Positions 8,148 to 13,127 of a DNA stretch of 13,127 nucleotides are shown in pieces. The notes beneath the pieces are model-generated. The model did not search any database. It had not been told where the DNA came from and saw nothing but the letters and a program-made list of their open reading frames with translations. Position 1 is the stretch's first letter, and each line of letters starts with the position of its first letter. A program made the position numbers and the translations under genes. Source of the DNA: an uncultured Rhizobiaceae group bacterium (lineage in GTDB: Bacteria > Pseudomonadota > Alphaproteobacteria > Rhizobiales > Rhizobiaceae); contig CALFBU010000344.1 of the NCBI GenBank assembly GCA_937951455.1, forward strand, positions 1 to 13,127, given 5' to 3'.

Positions 8148-8180
8148 AAAAAACAGGGCCAGTCAAATGACCGGCCCTGT
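8148..8180 (-). terminator. Intraoperon hairpin terminator/attenuator between aapJ and aapQ
   Basis: Fifteen bases after the aapJ stop the minus-strand RNA forms a 12-bp stem, ACAGGGCCGGUC against GACUGGCCCUGU with an AUUU loop, followed by UUUUU (8152-8148). The one imperfect position is a G-U wobble in the minus RNA but an A-C mismatch on the plus strand, which fits minus-strand function. It probably stops most transcripts after aapJ and may also stabilise the aapJ mRNA 3' end. Confidence 0.85.
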
Positions 8181-8195
8181 ATAAGTATCAGATCC

Positions 8196-9212
8196 TTAGC
8201 GGATTGGTGGTGCGTACTGTAGGCCACCTTTTGACCATAGGTCGTTGGTGCCGCGAGAAATCGCTAGCGGTGTGTCTGGACCTACGTTGCGGTTGAAGCT
8301 TTCAGCGTAGTTACCAACTTGGCTGATGATGTTGAAAGCCCAATCGTTGCCAACACCTAGTGCTGCGCCGAATTCACCTTCTGTACCAAGAACACGCTTG
8401 ATAGCAGGGTTGTCTGAGCTTTTCATTGCTTCTGCATTTTCAGATGTAATGCCAAGCTCTTCAGCGTTTACCATTGCGAAGTGTGTCCACTTAACAAGGT
8501 TGAACCACTGATCATCACCTTGACGAACAACAGGACCAAGTGGCTCTTTTGAGATAATCTCAGGAAGAACTACGTGATCAGCAGGGTTTGTTAGTTTTAG
8601 ACGCTGTGCATAAAGACCAGATTGGTCAGTTGTGTAAACATCACAACGACCTGCATCATATGCAGCTACAACTTCGTCAGCTTTTTCAAACGCAACAATT
8701 TCATACTCAAGTTTGTTTGTTGTGAAGTAATCAGCAACGTTTAGCTCTGTTGTTGTACCAGTGTTTGTACACACAGATGCACCTGAAAGCTCAAGAGCAG
8801 ACTTAACGCCTAGATCTTTGCGAACCATGAAGCCTTGGCCGTCATAGTAGTTTACGCCAGCAAAGTTTAGACCCAATGTGGTGTCGCGTGTTGCTGTCCA
8901 GGTTGTGTTGCGTGAAAGAACATCAATCTCACCAGACTGAAGTGCAGTAAAGCGCTCTTTAGCTGATAGTGGTGTGTATTTCACTTTAGTAGCATCGCCA
9001 AATACTGCAGCAGCTACACCACGACAAAGATCAACATCAATGCCTGTCCAGTTACCAGCAGAGTCTGGGTTTGAGAAACCAGGAAGACCCTGGCTCACGC
9101 CACACTGTACAAAGCCTTTTGCTTTTACATCATCAAGAGTTGCAGCAGATGCACTTAGTGCAGATACGCTTAATGCAACTACGCCAAGCGCAGATACGAT
9201 AGTTTTTTTCAT
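8196..9212 (-). CDS. aapJ: General L-amino acid-binding periplasmic protein AapJ
   Basis: AapJ captures amino acids in the periplasm and delivers them to AapQMP. It has 338 residues, usual for the family (about 340). A Sec signal peptide covers residues 1-23 (MKKTIVSALG start, cleavage likely ASA|ATLDD). The mature family-3 solute-binding domain starts TLDDVKAKGFVQCGVSQGLPGFS. Conserved blocks include GIDVDLCRGVAAAVFGD, LQSGEIDVLSRNTTWT and DQSGLYAQR. Cysteines in FVQCGV, DLCRG, SVCTN and GRCDV are compatible with periplasmic disulfides. Its codons look strongly biased toward a small A/T-ending set, in line with high expression. The ATG at 9212 has AAAGG 9 nt upstream and overlaps the TGA of a 9-codon upstream ORF. 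It is the first gene of the operon, with a structured leader upstream and a hairpin terminator downstream. Confidence 0.96.
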   Translation of the reverse strand: MKKTIVSALGVVALSVSALSASAATLDDVKAKGFVQCGVSQGLPGFSNPDSAGNWTGIDVDLCRGVAAAVFGDATKVKYTPLSAKERFTALQSGEIDVLSRNTTWTATRDTTLGLNFAGVNYYDGQGFMVRKDLGVKSALELSGASVCTNTGTTTELNVADYFTTNKLEYEIVAFEKADEVVAAYDAGRCDVYTTDQSGLYAQRLKLTNPADHVVLPEIISKEPLGPVVRQGDDQWFNLVKWTHFAMVNAEELGITSENAEAMKSSDNPAIKRVLGTEGEFGAALGVGNDWAFNIISQVGNYAESFNRNVGPDTPLAISRGTNDLWSKGGLQYAPPIR

Positions 9213-9238
9213 AGAAAACAGCCTTTTCTGTTACCCAT
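9209..9238 (-). CDS. Putative 9-codon leader ORF overlapping the aapJ start
   Basis: The minus strand carries GGGAGG (9251-9246), a 7-nt spacer, then an ATG at 9238 opening the peptide MGNRKGCFL. It ends with a TGA at 9211-9209 that overlaps the aapJ ATG (ATGA). It is out of frame with aapJ, so it is not an extension of the signal peptide. Its Shine-Dalgarno is stronger than that of aapJ (AAAGG). The arrangement suggests translational coupling or leader control. Chance is a real alternative because the ORF is so short. Confidence 0.35.
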   Translation of the reverse strand: MGNRKGCFL

Positions 9239-9248
9239 TTAGTTTCCT

Positions 9249-9270
9249 CCCGCAGCAAGAATGCCGTGGG
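9249..9270 (-). promoter_or_regulatory. Leader hairpin next to the upstream-ORF Shine-Dalgarno
   Basis: In the minus-strand RNA, CCCACGGC and GCUGCGGG pair around an AUUCUU loop. The stem has 8 positions with one G-U wobble and one A-C mismatch. Its 3' arm includes the first three G of the GGGAGG Shine-Dalgarno, so folding would partly hide that site. Confidence 0.4.
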
Positions 9271-9279
9271 CCGATTTAG

Positions 9280-9343
9280 TTGGTTCCGTTCCGAGTTTGA
9301 GAACAAACTCATTCTATCAAATAGAATTCTCCCCCAAAACCAA
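9280..9343 (-). promoter_or_regulatory. Three-way-junction RNA structure in the aapJ leader (riboswitch-like, class unknown)
   Basis: The minus-strand RNA can form three helices. P1 pairs UUGGUUUUG (9343-9335) with CGGAACCAA (9288-9280), 9 bp including two G-U pairs. P2 is AUUCUAU-UUG-AUAGAAU (9327-9311), perfect. P3 is GAGUUUG-UUCU-CAAACUC (9310-9293), perfect, and abuts P2 with no unpaired base between. The joining strands are GGGGAGA and GGAA. The two P1 wobbles would be A-C mismatches on the plus strand, so the fold belongs to the aapJ transcript. P1 begins right at the transcription start predicted from the upstream promoter. I cannot match it to a known riboswitch class. Alternatively P2 and P3 are DNA operators. 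Confidence 0.45.
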
Positions 9344-9351
9344 TGTTGCAT

Positions 9352-9380
9352 ATACAATTGCATTGTTGCGTTTACGTCAA
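9352..9380 (-). promoter_or_regulatory. Candidate aapJ promoter
   Basis: On the minus strand TTGACG (9380-9375, within CTTGACG) is followed after 17 nt by TTGTAT (9357-9352). This fits the alphaproteobacterial pattern CTTGAC/CTATAT moderately, with 4 of 6 at the -10. Transcription would start near 9345, giving a leader of about 130 nt. By eye only. Confidence 0.45.
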
Positions 9381-9559
9381 GGGAAAATTTATTACAACGG
9401 CAGCAAAAGAAGCGCTTTTTTCAATATCTGACCCAAGAATCGCCGATTAAGTTTATAAATGACTTTTGTTTTGCAAATTTTAAACGATTCAATTGCGGAT
9501 TGGAGGTTTTTCTGTTTGGTTAGCAAGCTGTATTAGATATTGAATTACGGGAACGAATC
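9381..9559 (+). promoter_or_regulatory. metC upstream region
   Basis: Together with the aapJ leader and promoter this completes the 347-bp divergent gap between aapJ and metC. It is AT-rich and should hold the metC promoter, but no single -35/-10 pair is convincing. CTGACC (9428-9433) with TTATAA about 19 nt further is one weak option. GGGAA (9549-9553) is the metC Shine-Dalgarno, 6 nt before the ATG. Three GANTC sites (9437, 9486, 9555), the CcrM methylation sequence in alphaproteobacteria, lie here. Confidence 0.4.
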
Positions 9560-10744
9560 ATGAGCGAGACCAAGGCTGATCAGGCAAAAGTGTATCAGCA
9601 AGATACTAAACTTACGCATACCGGAAATCACCCCGACGCATATCATGGCTTTGTAAATCCTCCCGTGGTGCATGCCTCTACGGTTCTTTATCCTGATTAT
9701 GACACGATGAAAAACCGTAAACAGAAATACACCTATGGTACCCGCGGCACACCTACTACCGATGCCTTGTGCGAAGTAATCGATGAAATGGAAGGTTCGG
9801 CTGGCACTGTCCTTGTGCCTTCAGGACTTGCCGCCATTACGATCCCACTTTTGGCATTCGTAAAAAGTGGCGATCACATTCTTGTACTTGACAGTTGTTA
9901 TGGGCCAACGCGAGAGTTTTGTGATGATGTTCTGGTGAGAATGGGTGTTGATGTAGAATACTACGATCCCTTGATTGGCGCTGGTATTGCGGAACTGCTT
10001 AAAGACAATACTTCTGTTGTTTTCACAGAGTCTCCTGGTTCCAACACCTTTGAGGTTCAAGACATTCCTGCTATATGCAAAGCCGCGCATGAACGCAATG
10101 CGATTGTCATGATCGATAATACTTGGGCAACACCATTATATTTCAAATCGTTAGACTATGGCGTTGATATTTCGATTCACGCCTTAACAAAGTATCCAGC
10201 CGGACATTCTGATCTTGTTTTGGGGTCTGTTTCCGCGAATGAGCGATGCTGGAAGCAATTGCACAGGCATCACGGCATCATGGGATGTTGCGCAAGCCCT
10301 GACGATACCTACTTAACCCTTCGCGGAATTCGCTCCATGGGCGTTCGCATTCGAGAGCATGAAAAAAATGCCATCGAAATGGCCAAATGGCTCGAAGATC
10401 ATCCAGCAATCGCATCAGTTCTACACCCTGCCCTGCCATCACATCCGCAACATGAAATTTGGAAACGCGATTTCAAAGGTTCAACGGGGTTGTTTGGATT
10501 TACCCTTAAAACAGATGACATGGAAAAAGCTGCCCGCTTTTATGATGCGCTTGAGTTAATCGGACGCGGGTATTCTTGGGCGGGCTACGAAAGCTTGGCT
10601 GTATTGGTAAATCTTTCAGATAGAAAAATCGCGAAAGGCACAGGGGATGGGATTCTTGTTCGCTTGAATGTTGGTCTTGAAGATCCAGCTGACTTGAAAG
10701 CCGACATCACACAAGCGCTACGTGCGGGCGGATTTACTAATTAA
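9560..10744 (+). CDS. metC: Cystathionine beta-lyase
   Basis: MetC is a cytoplasmic PLP enzyme that cleaves cystathionine to homocysteine, pyruvate and ammonia, the penultimate step of methionine synthesis by transsulfuration. The 394 residues match the Cys/Met metabolism PLP family. The Schiff-base lysine is K211 in ALTKYPAGHSD. D186 (MIDNTWATP) should pair with the pyridine nitrogen. YTYGTRGTPTTDALC at 57-71 contributes the PLP phosphate contacts from the neighbouring subunit. The SGLAA motif (88-92) is where phosphate-binding residues sit. The EMEG and ESPGSNTFEV blocks are typical. Beta-lyase is favoured over gamma-lyase or gamma-synthase by overall similarity to MetC proteins; the exact specificity is not proven. 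It is divergent from aapJ, an arrangement I recall from rhizobia. The oxidoreductase gene follows 2 bp after its stop. Confidence 0.92.
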   Translation: MSETKADQAKVYQQDTKLTHTGNHPDAYHGFVNPPVVHASTVLYPDYDTMKNRKQKYTYGTRGTPTTDALCEVIDEMEGSAGTVLVPSGLAAITIPLLAFVKSGDHILVLDSCYGPTREFCDDVLVRMGVDVEYYDPLIGAGIAELLKDNTSVVFTESPGSNTFEVQDIPAICKAAHERNAIVMIDNTWATPLYFKSLDYGVDISIHALTKYPAGHSDLVLGSVSANERCWKQLHRHHGIMGCCASPDDTYLTLRGIRSMGVRIREHEKNAIEMAKWLEDHPAIASVLHPALPSHPQHEIWKRDFKGSTGLFGFTLKTDDMEKAARFYDALELIGRGYSWAGYESLAVLVNLSDRKIAKGTGDGILVRLNVGLEDPADLKADITQALRAGGFTN

Positions 10745-10746
10745 CA

Positions 10747-11331
10747 ATGCACGTTTTAGTCGTTTTAAGCCATCCTGATACTAAGTCATTCAGCCATGCG
10801 ATATCGCAGCGTTTTATGGATGGTGCGATAGAAGCTGGGCATACTTGTGAAATTGCCGACCTTCATGCGGAAGGCTTTAATCCTTGTTGGTCGCTAGAAG
10901 ATATTGAAAATGAAGGCTCTTCACCGCCCAAAGACATCTTAAAAGAACAAGCGCGAATTGAGAAATGCGATGCCGTTTGTTTTGTCTTTCCCCTATTCTG
11001 GTTCGGCATGCCGGCCATGCTGAAAGGTTGGATTGATCGTGTATGGTCTTGGGGGTGGGCATATGACCAATTGGATGATCACAACAAATCCCTTCAAAAA
11101 GACCGAACAGCAATCATGCTTATTCCTGCTGGTGCCAATCCAAATTCATGGGAGCCTTATACTGAGATTGAGAAATCAATGCGCAACATATGGGAAACTG
11201 GCACTTTGGGATATTTTGGTTTTAAAGAGAAGCGCACGCATATTCTAAACGGCTCGACAGGTTCCGATCAAAGAAGAGAAAATTTGTTAAACGATGCTTT
11301 TGAAGTTGGAGTGCACTGCTTTAGGTCTTGA
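10747..11331 (+). CDS. NAD(P)H-dependent oxidoreductase, flavodoxin-2 (NQO/MdaB/KefF-like) fold
   Basis: This 194-residue flavoprotein has the Flavodoxin_2 fold found in quinone reductases such as NQO1, MdaB and KefF. It would carry out two-electron reduction of quinones or related compounds with NAD(P)H. The first strand and flavin phosphate loop are LVVLSHPDTKSFS (4-16). The characteristic block FPLFWFGMPAMLKGWIDRV (81-99), followed by SWGWAY, forms the flavin and substrate pocket. No signal peptide or membrane segment is present. The natural substrate is unknown. The ATG is only 2 bp beyond the metC TAA and lacks a strong Shine-Dalgarno of its own (GGCGGA about 14 nt upstream), so translation is probably coupled to metC. 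Confidence 0.88.
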   Translation: MHVLVVLSHPDTKSFSHAISQRFMDGAIEAGHTCEIADLHAEGFNPCWSLEDIENEGSSPPKDILKEQARIEKCDAVCFVFPLFWFGMPAMLKGWIDRVWSWGWAYDQLDDHNKSLQKDRTAIMLIPAGANPNSWEPYTEIEKSMRNIWETGTLGYFGFKEKRTHILNGSTGSDQRRENLLNDAFEVGVHCFRS

Positions 11332-11346
11332 TAAAGTTAACGCTTG

Positions 11347-11354
11347 TTAACCAT
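11347..11354 (+). promoter_or_regulatory. CtrA half-site-like TTAACCAT
   Basis: TTAACCAT equals the octamer reported for CtrA half-sites in Caulobacter. It lies 15 bp upstream of a full TTAA-N7-TTAAC box and 6 bp after another TTAA (11337-11340). Short AT-rich words are common, so taken alone it is weak. Confidence 0.4.
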
Positions 11355-11368
11355 AATTGAAGATTTGG

Positions 11369-11384
11369 TTAATATCTCCTTAAC
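11369..11384 (+). promoter_or_regulatory. CtrA box TTAA-N7-TTAAC
   Basis: TTAATATCTCCTTAAC fits the CtrA consensus TTAA-N7-TTAAC exactly. CtrA is the alphaproteobacterial cell-cycle response regulator. The second half overlaps the -35 of the candidate promoter of the peptidoglycan-binding protein gene, the position used at CtrA-activated promoters. Confidence 0.6.
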
Positions 11385-11408
11385 GCAACCTATTTCTTTT
11401 GCTACAAC
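11380..11408 (+). promoter_or_regulatory. Candidate promoter of the peptidoglycan-binding protein gene
   Basis: TTAACG (11380-11385) and TACAAC (11403-11408, 4 of 6 to TATAAT) are separated by 17 nt. The poor -35 coinciding with a CtrA half-site suggests an activator-dependent promoter. Start of transcription would be near 11415, leaving a leader of about 60 nt. Confidence 0.45.
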
Positions 11409-11423
11409 TTACCTTGGGTAAGT
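11407..11423. repeat. Perfect inverted repeat over the predicted transcription start
   Basis: ACTTACC-TTG-GGTAAGT has perfect 7-bp arms with a 3-bp centre. It overlaps the end of the candidate -10 and the predicted start, a position typical of a repressor operator. No regulator is identified. Confidence 0.4.
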
Positions 11424-11476
11424 ATGAGAAGCTTGCAGTATAAGGCTTTTCAAAGTCTAAGACGGGGAGAAATAAC

Positions 11477-12448
11477 ATGTCAAAGACCAATAAAATCAGT
11501 ATCTTAAACAAAACCACAATCATTGCTTCTGGAATTGCTTGTTTAGCAATGACTACTAACATTGCAAGCGCACAGCAGCTACCACCAGCGGATGCAAAGG
11601 CTGGCGAATGTTACGCAAAGGTTTTGATCCCGGCAGTTTATCAAACAGCACCAACCGAAGTTGTTGTGCAACCTGCCTCAAGCGAGACCAAAGAAATCCC
11701 TGCGCAATACAATGATGTTCAAAAGCAAATTCTCGTTGAAGAAGAGTCTTTCGAACTTGAAATTGTTCCTGCTGAATATGAAATCCAGCAAGTGCGTGTT
11801 TTGGTTCAGCCTGAGCGCAAAATCAAAAAAGTTATCCCGGCAACCTTTGAAACTGTTTCAGAGCAAGTCCTTGTGTCCCCTGCTCGTGTTGAGTGGAAAA
11901 AAGGCCGTGGTCCATTTGAAAAAATCGACGCAGCTACGGGTGAAATAATGTGTCGTGTAGAAATTCCTGCCGAATACACAACCATTGAAAAAACTGTGCT
12001 AAAAACACCAGCGCAAACAACTGAAGAAGTGATCCCGGCAGAATATGAATTGCGTGAAAAGCGCGTGATGAAAACACCGCCTACAACACGCAAGAAAGTT
12101 ATTCCTGCGAAGTATGAGACGATTTCAATTCGTGAATTGGTTAAACCCGCTTCATTCGAGCAGATCGCCATTCCTGCCAAAACGCAAGTTATCGAGAAGC
12201 GCCAGCTTGTTTCCAAAGAGGTTGTACAGTGGAGAGAAATTCTTTGTGAAACAAACACGACACCTGATGTTGTTCAGGAAATTCAAGAGCGTCTTGTGAA
12301 TGCAGGATACGGTCTTGGTGGTGCGGTTCCAAACGGTAACTTCGGCCCTGCAACTCAAAGAGCTATAAACAAGTACCAGGAAGATAATGGTCTACCTACT
12401 GGCGGCCTAACAATCAGCACGCTAAGAGCCCTTGGTATGCGCAGCTAA
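11477..12448 (+). CDS. Secreted 23-residue-repeat protein with C-terminal peptidoglycan-binding domain
   Basis: This is a 323-residue envelope protein. A long signal peptide covers 1-32 (hydrophobic core about 14-27, cleavage likely ASA|QQ). Residues 51-254 hold eight repeats beginning (I/V)PAxY, usually followed by a VLV-type strand and P-A/E. A PG_binding_1 domain (about 264-321) contains VVQEIQERLVNAGY and FGPATQRAINKYQ, which binds cell-wall peptidoglycan. The repeats are 23 residues each except for 20 extra residues after the fourth unit. Both halves start after GE plus a cysteine (C45, C159) and finish with a tryptophan 20 residues into the fourth repeat (W140, W252). The third cysteine C257 lies near the domain boundary. 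A periplasmic wall-anchored scaffold is the likely role; no catalytic motif is seen. The ATG is preceded by GGGGAG with 7-nt spacing. A CtrA-like promoter lies upstream and a strong terminator follows. Confidence 0.88.
   Translation: MSKTNKISILNKTTIIASGIACLAMTTNIASAQQLPPADAKAGECYAKVLIPAVYQTAPTEVVVQPASSETKEIPAQYNDVQKQILVEEESFELEIVPAEYEIQQVRVLVQPERKIKKVIPATFETVSEQVLVSPARVEWKKGRGPFEKIDAATGEIMCRVEIPAEYTTIEKTVLKTPAQTTEEVIPAEYELREKRVMKTPPTTRKKVIPAKYETISIRELVKPASFEQIAIPAKTQVIEKRQLVSKEVVQWREILCETNTTPDVVQEIQERLVNAGYGLGGAVPNGNFGPATQRAINKYQEDNGLPTGGLTISTLRALGMRS
11627..12238 (+). repeat. Eight coding repeats of 69 bp (23 residues)
   Basis: Repeat units start at residues 51, 74, 97, 120, 163, 186, 209 and 232. 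The spacing is 23 residues throughout except 43 between the fourth and fifth. The consensus is (I/V)PA-x-(Y/F) at positions 1-5, a hydrophobic V/L strand at about 12-14 and P-A/E at 16-17. The DNA copies have diverged, so these are old repeats and not a recent expansion. Units 1-4 and 5-8 form two superrepeats 112 residues apart. Confidence 0.85.
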
Positions 12449-12472
12449 CAAGCTATATTTATTGACAGAAAT

Positions 12473-12508
12473 AAAGGCGTTGAAGAAATCTTCTTCAACG
12501 CCTTTTTT
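12473..12508 (+). terminator. Strong intrinsic terminator, probably bidirectional
   Basis: AAAGGCGTTGAAGAA (12473-12487) pairs perfectly with TTCTTCAACGCCTTT (12491-12505) around an ATC loop. The 3' arm merges into a T-run (12503-12508). It ends the peptidoglycan-binding gene 24 bp after its stop. On the minus strand the stem is followed by TATTTC, so it may also terminate the cydB transcript, whose stop is 20 bp away. Confidence 0.9.
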
Positions 12509-12527
12509 ATTTTGTATAAAATTGCAT

Positions 12528-13127
12528 TTAATCATAACGCAAATCCGAAGCCTTACCGCCAAAGACCTTGTATGCAAAGATTGAATATCCGATGATAACG
12601 GGTAGTACGAAAAGCGTTCCTATCAAAATAATAAACAAGCTTTCAGGCGCTGAGGCTGCCTCATAAATTGTCATCTGGTCTGGCACGACATACGGATAGA
12701 ATGAGTAAGCAAGACCAAAGAACCCCAAAATCATGATTATTGTAATACCAGCGAATGGCACCAGCGAAAATCTGTCGTTACGATCTGGTAGGTGAGCCAA
12801 TTGCCAAAACAGGAATATGAATAATCCCCCCGTTAACAACGGAAGTGGAGCCAAGCCAATCAGTTCCGGCAAGGAAAACCATTTTGCAAATATACGGTCG
12901 CTGGCCAAAGGGGTGACGATTGAAATAATGCCCATGCCCAGTGCGGTAAAGACGAGCGATACTTGCATCCACCTTACAGACCGTTTCTGTAATTCACCTT
13001 CTGTCTTGTAAATCAACCATGCGGCACCAATTGCTGCATATGTTGCAACCAGACAAAACGCGACCAAAATTCCGAATCCTATGGCTAACAGCCCCTGCTC
13101 TAGACCAAGAACATAAGCGCCTAGCAT
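12528..13127 (-). CDS. cydB: Cytochrome bd-type ubiquinol oxidase subunit II, C-terminal part
   Basis: CydB is the integral-membrane partner of CydA in the quinol oxidase that reduces O2 to water at high affinity. The visible 200 residues are the C-terminal portion. The frame runs to the window edge, and the ATG at 13127-13125 is probably internal, since the family is about 335-380 residues. Several hydrophobic helices are present. A conserved WLIYKTEGELQ segment follows the first visible helix. SFYPYVVPDQMTIYEAASAPESL and the final helix with LPVIIGYSIFAYKVFGGK resemble the cyanide-insensitive (CioB) branch more than E. coli CydB. cydA would be expected just upstream, outside the window. The gene is convergent with the peptidoglycan-binding gene and shares its terminator hairpin. 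Confidence 0.92.
   Translation of the reverse strand: MLGAYVLGLEQGLLAIGFGILVAFCLVATYAAIGAAWLIYKTEGELQKRSVRWMQVSLVFTALGMGIISIVTPLASDRIFAKWFSLPELIGLAPLPLLTGGLFIFLFWQLAHLPDRNDRFSLVPFAGITIIMILGFFGLAYSFYPYVVPDQMTIYEAASAPESLFIILIGTLFVLPVIIGYSIFAYKVFGGKASDLRYD

Noticed and set aside
9335..9373. CAATG/CATTG and TGCA words around 9341-9366 as an operator overlapping the aapJ promoter.
   Set aside because: Arms are only 4-5 bp with mismatched interiors; not distinguishable from chance.
11336..11351. GTTAAC-GCTT-GTTAAC as a terminator for the metC-oxidoreductase operon.
   Set aside because: The stem is AT-rich and only 6 bp, with no U-tract; TTAA half-sites for CtrA explain it better.
11627..12238. 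The tandem repeats as a CRISPR or a recent DNA repeat array.
   Set aside because: The period is in-frame 69 bp, the copies are conserved at protein but not nucleotide level, and the signal peptide and domain frame them as coding.
11806..12258. A 150-codon minus-strand open frame opposite the repeat protein.
   Set aside because: Its apparent repeats (AGI-containing blocks) simply mirror the coding-strand IPA repeats; no ribosome-binding site.
1..13127. Mobile elements, defence genes, tRNA or rRNA genes.
   Set aside because: Both strands were read; every large frame is a housekeeping or conserved hypothetical gene, with no transposase, integrase, long terminal repeats or RNA-gene signatures.

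Overview
The window reads as an ordinary chromosomal stretch of an alphaproteobacterium, most likely a moderate-GC, possibly marine member of the Hyphomicrobiales (Rhizobiales). The evidence is the set of alphaproteobacterial hallmark genes: a general L-amino-acid transporter aapJQMP next to a divergent metC, the small DUF3126 protein beside cysE, a zf-CHCC zinc-finger protein, and a TTAA-N7-TTAAC element that looks like a CtrA box. I see no transposase, integrase, phage gene, tRNA, rRNA or CRISPR array. The genus is not determined.

Layout. Bases 1-486 hold the 3' end of an unrecognised plus-strand gene, which meets the minus-strand DUF3126 gene tail to tail. Serine acetyltransferase (cysE) and an alpha/beta hydrolase follow, both minus strand. 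A short divergent intergenic region then separates the hydrolase from a plus-strand pair, a zinc-finger protein and an FAD-dependent monooxygenase (2529-3975). Next comes the minus-strand aap transporter in the transcriptional order aapJ (9212) - aapQ - aapM - aapP, with a DUF2459/TIGR02117 membrane protein gene starting 2 bp after aapP. Divergent from aapJ is metC with a tightly coupled NAD(P)H:quinone-type oxidoreductase (9560-11331). A secreted repeat protein with a C-terminal peptidoglycan-binding domain (11477-12448) sits behind a CtrA-type promoter and ends at a strong terminator. The window closes inside cydB/cioB of a bd-type quinol oxidase on the minus strand.

How they fit together. 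CysE makes O-acetylserine for cysteine synthesis and MetC converts cystathionine to homocysteine, so two steps of sulfur amino acid metabolism are present. The Aap system imports amino acids such as glutamate and aspartate. A hairpin terminator just after aapJ probably lets the binding protein be made in excess over the membrane components.

The most interesting parts are non-coding. The roughly 130-nt aapJ leader can fold, on the minus strand only, into a closed three-way junction (P1 plus two abutting perfect hairpins). A further hairpin beside a strong Shine-Dalgarno follows, then a 9-codon upstream ORF whose TGA overlaps the aapJ ATG. This resembles a structured cis-regulatory RNA that I cannot assign to a known class. 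The second point of interest is the 23-residue-periodic repeat protein, built of two similar halves and apparently under cell-cycle (CtrA) control.
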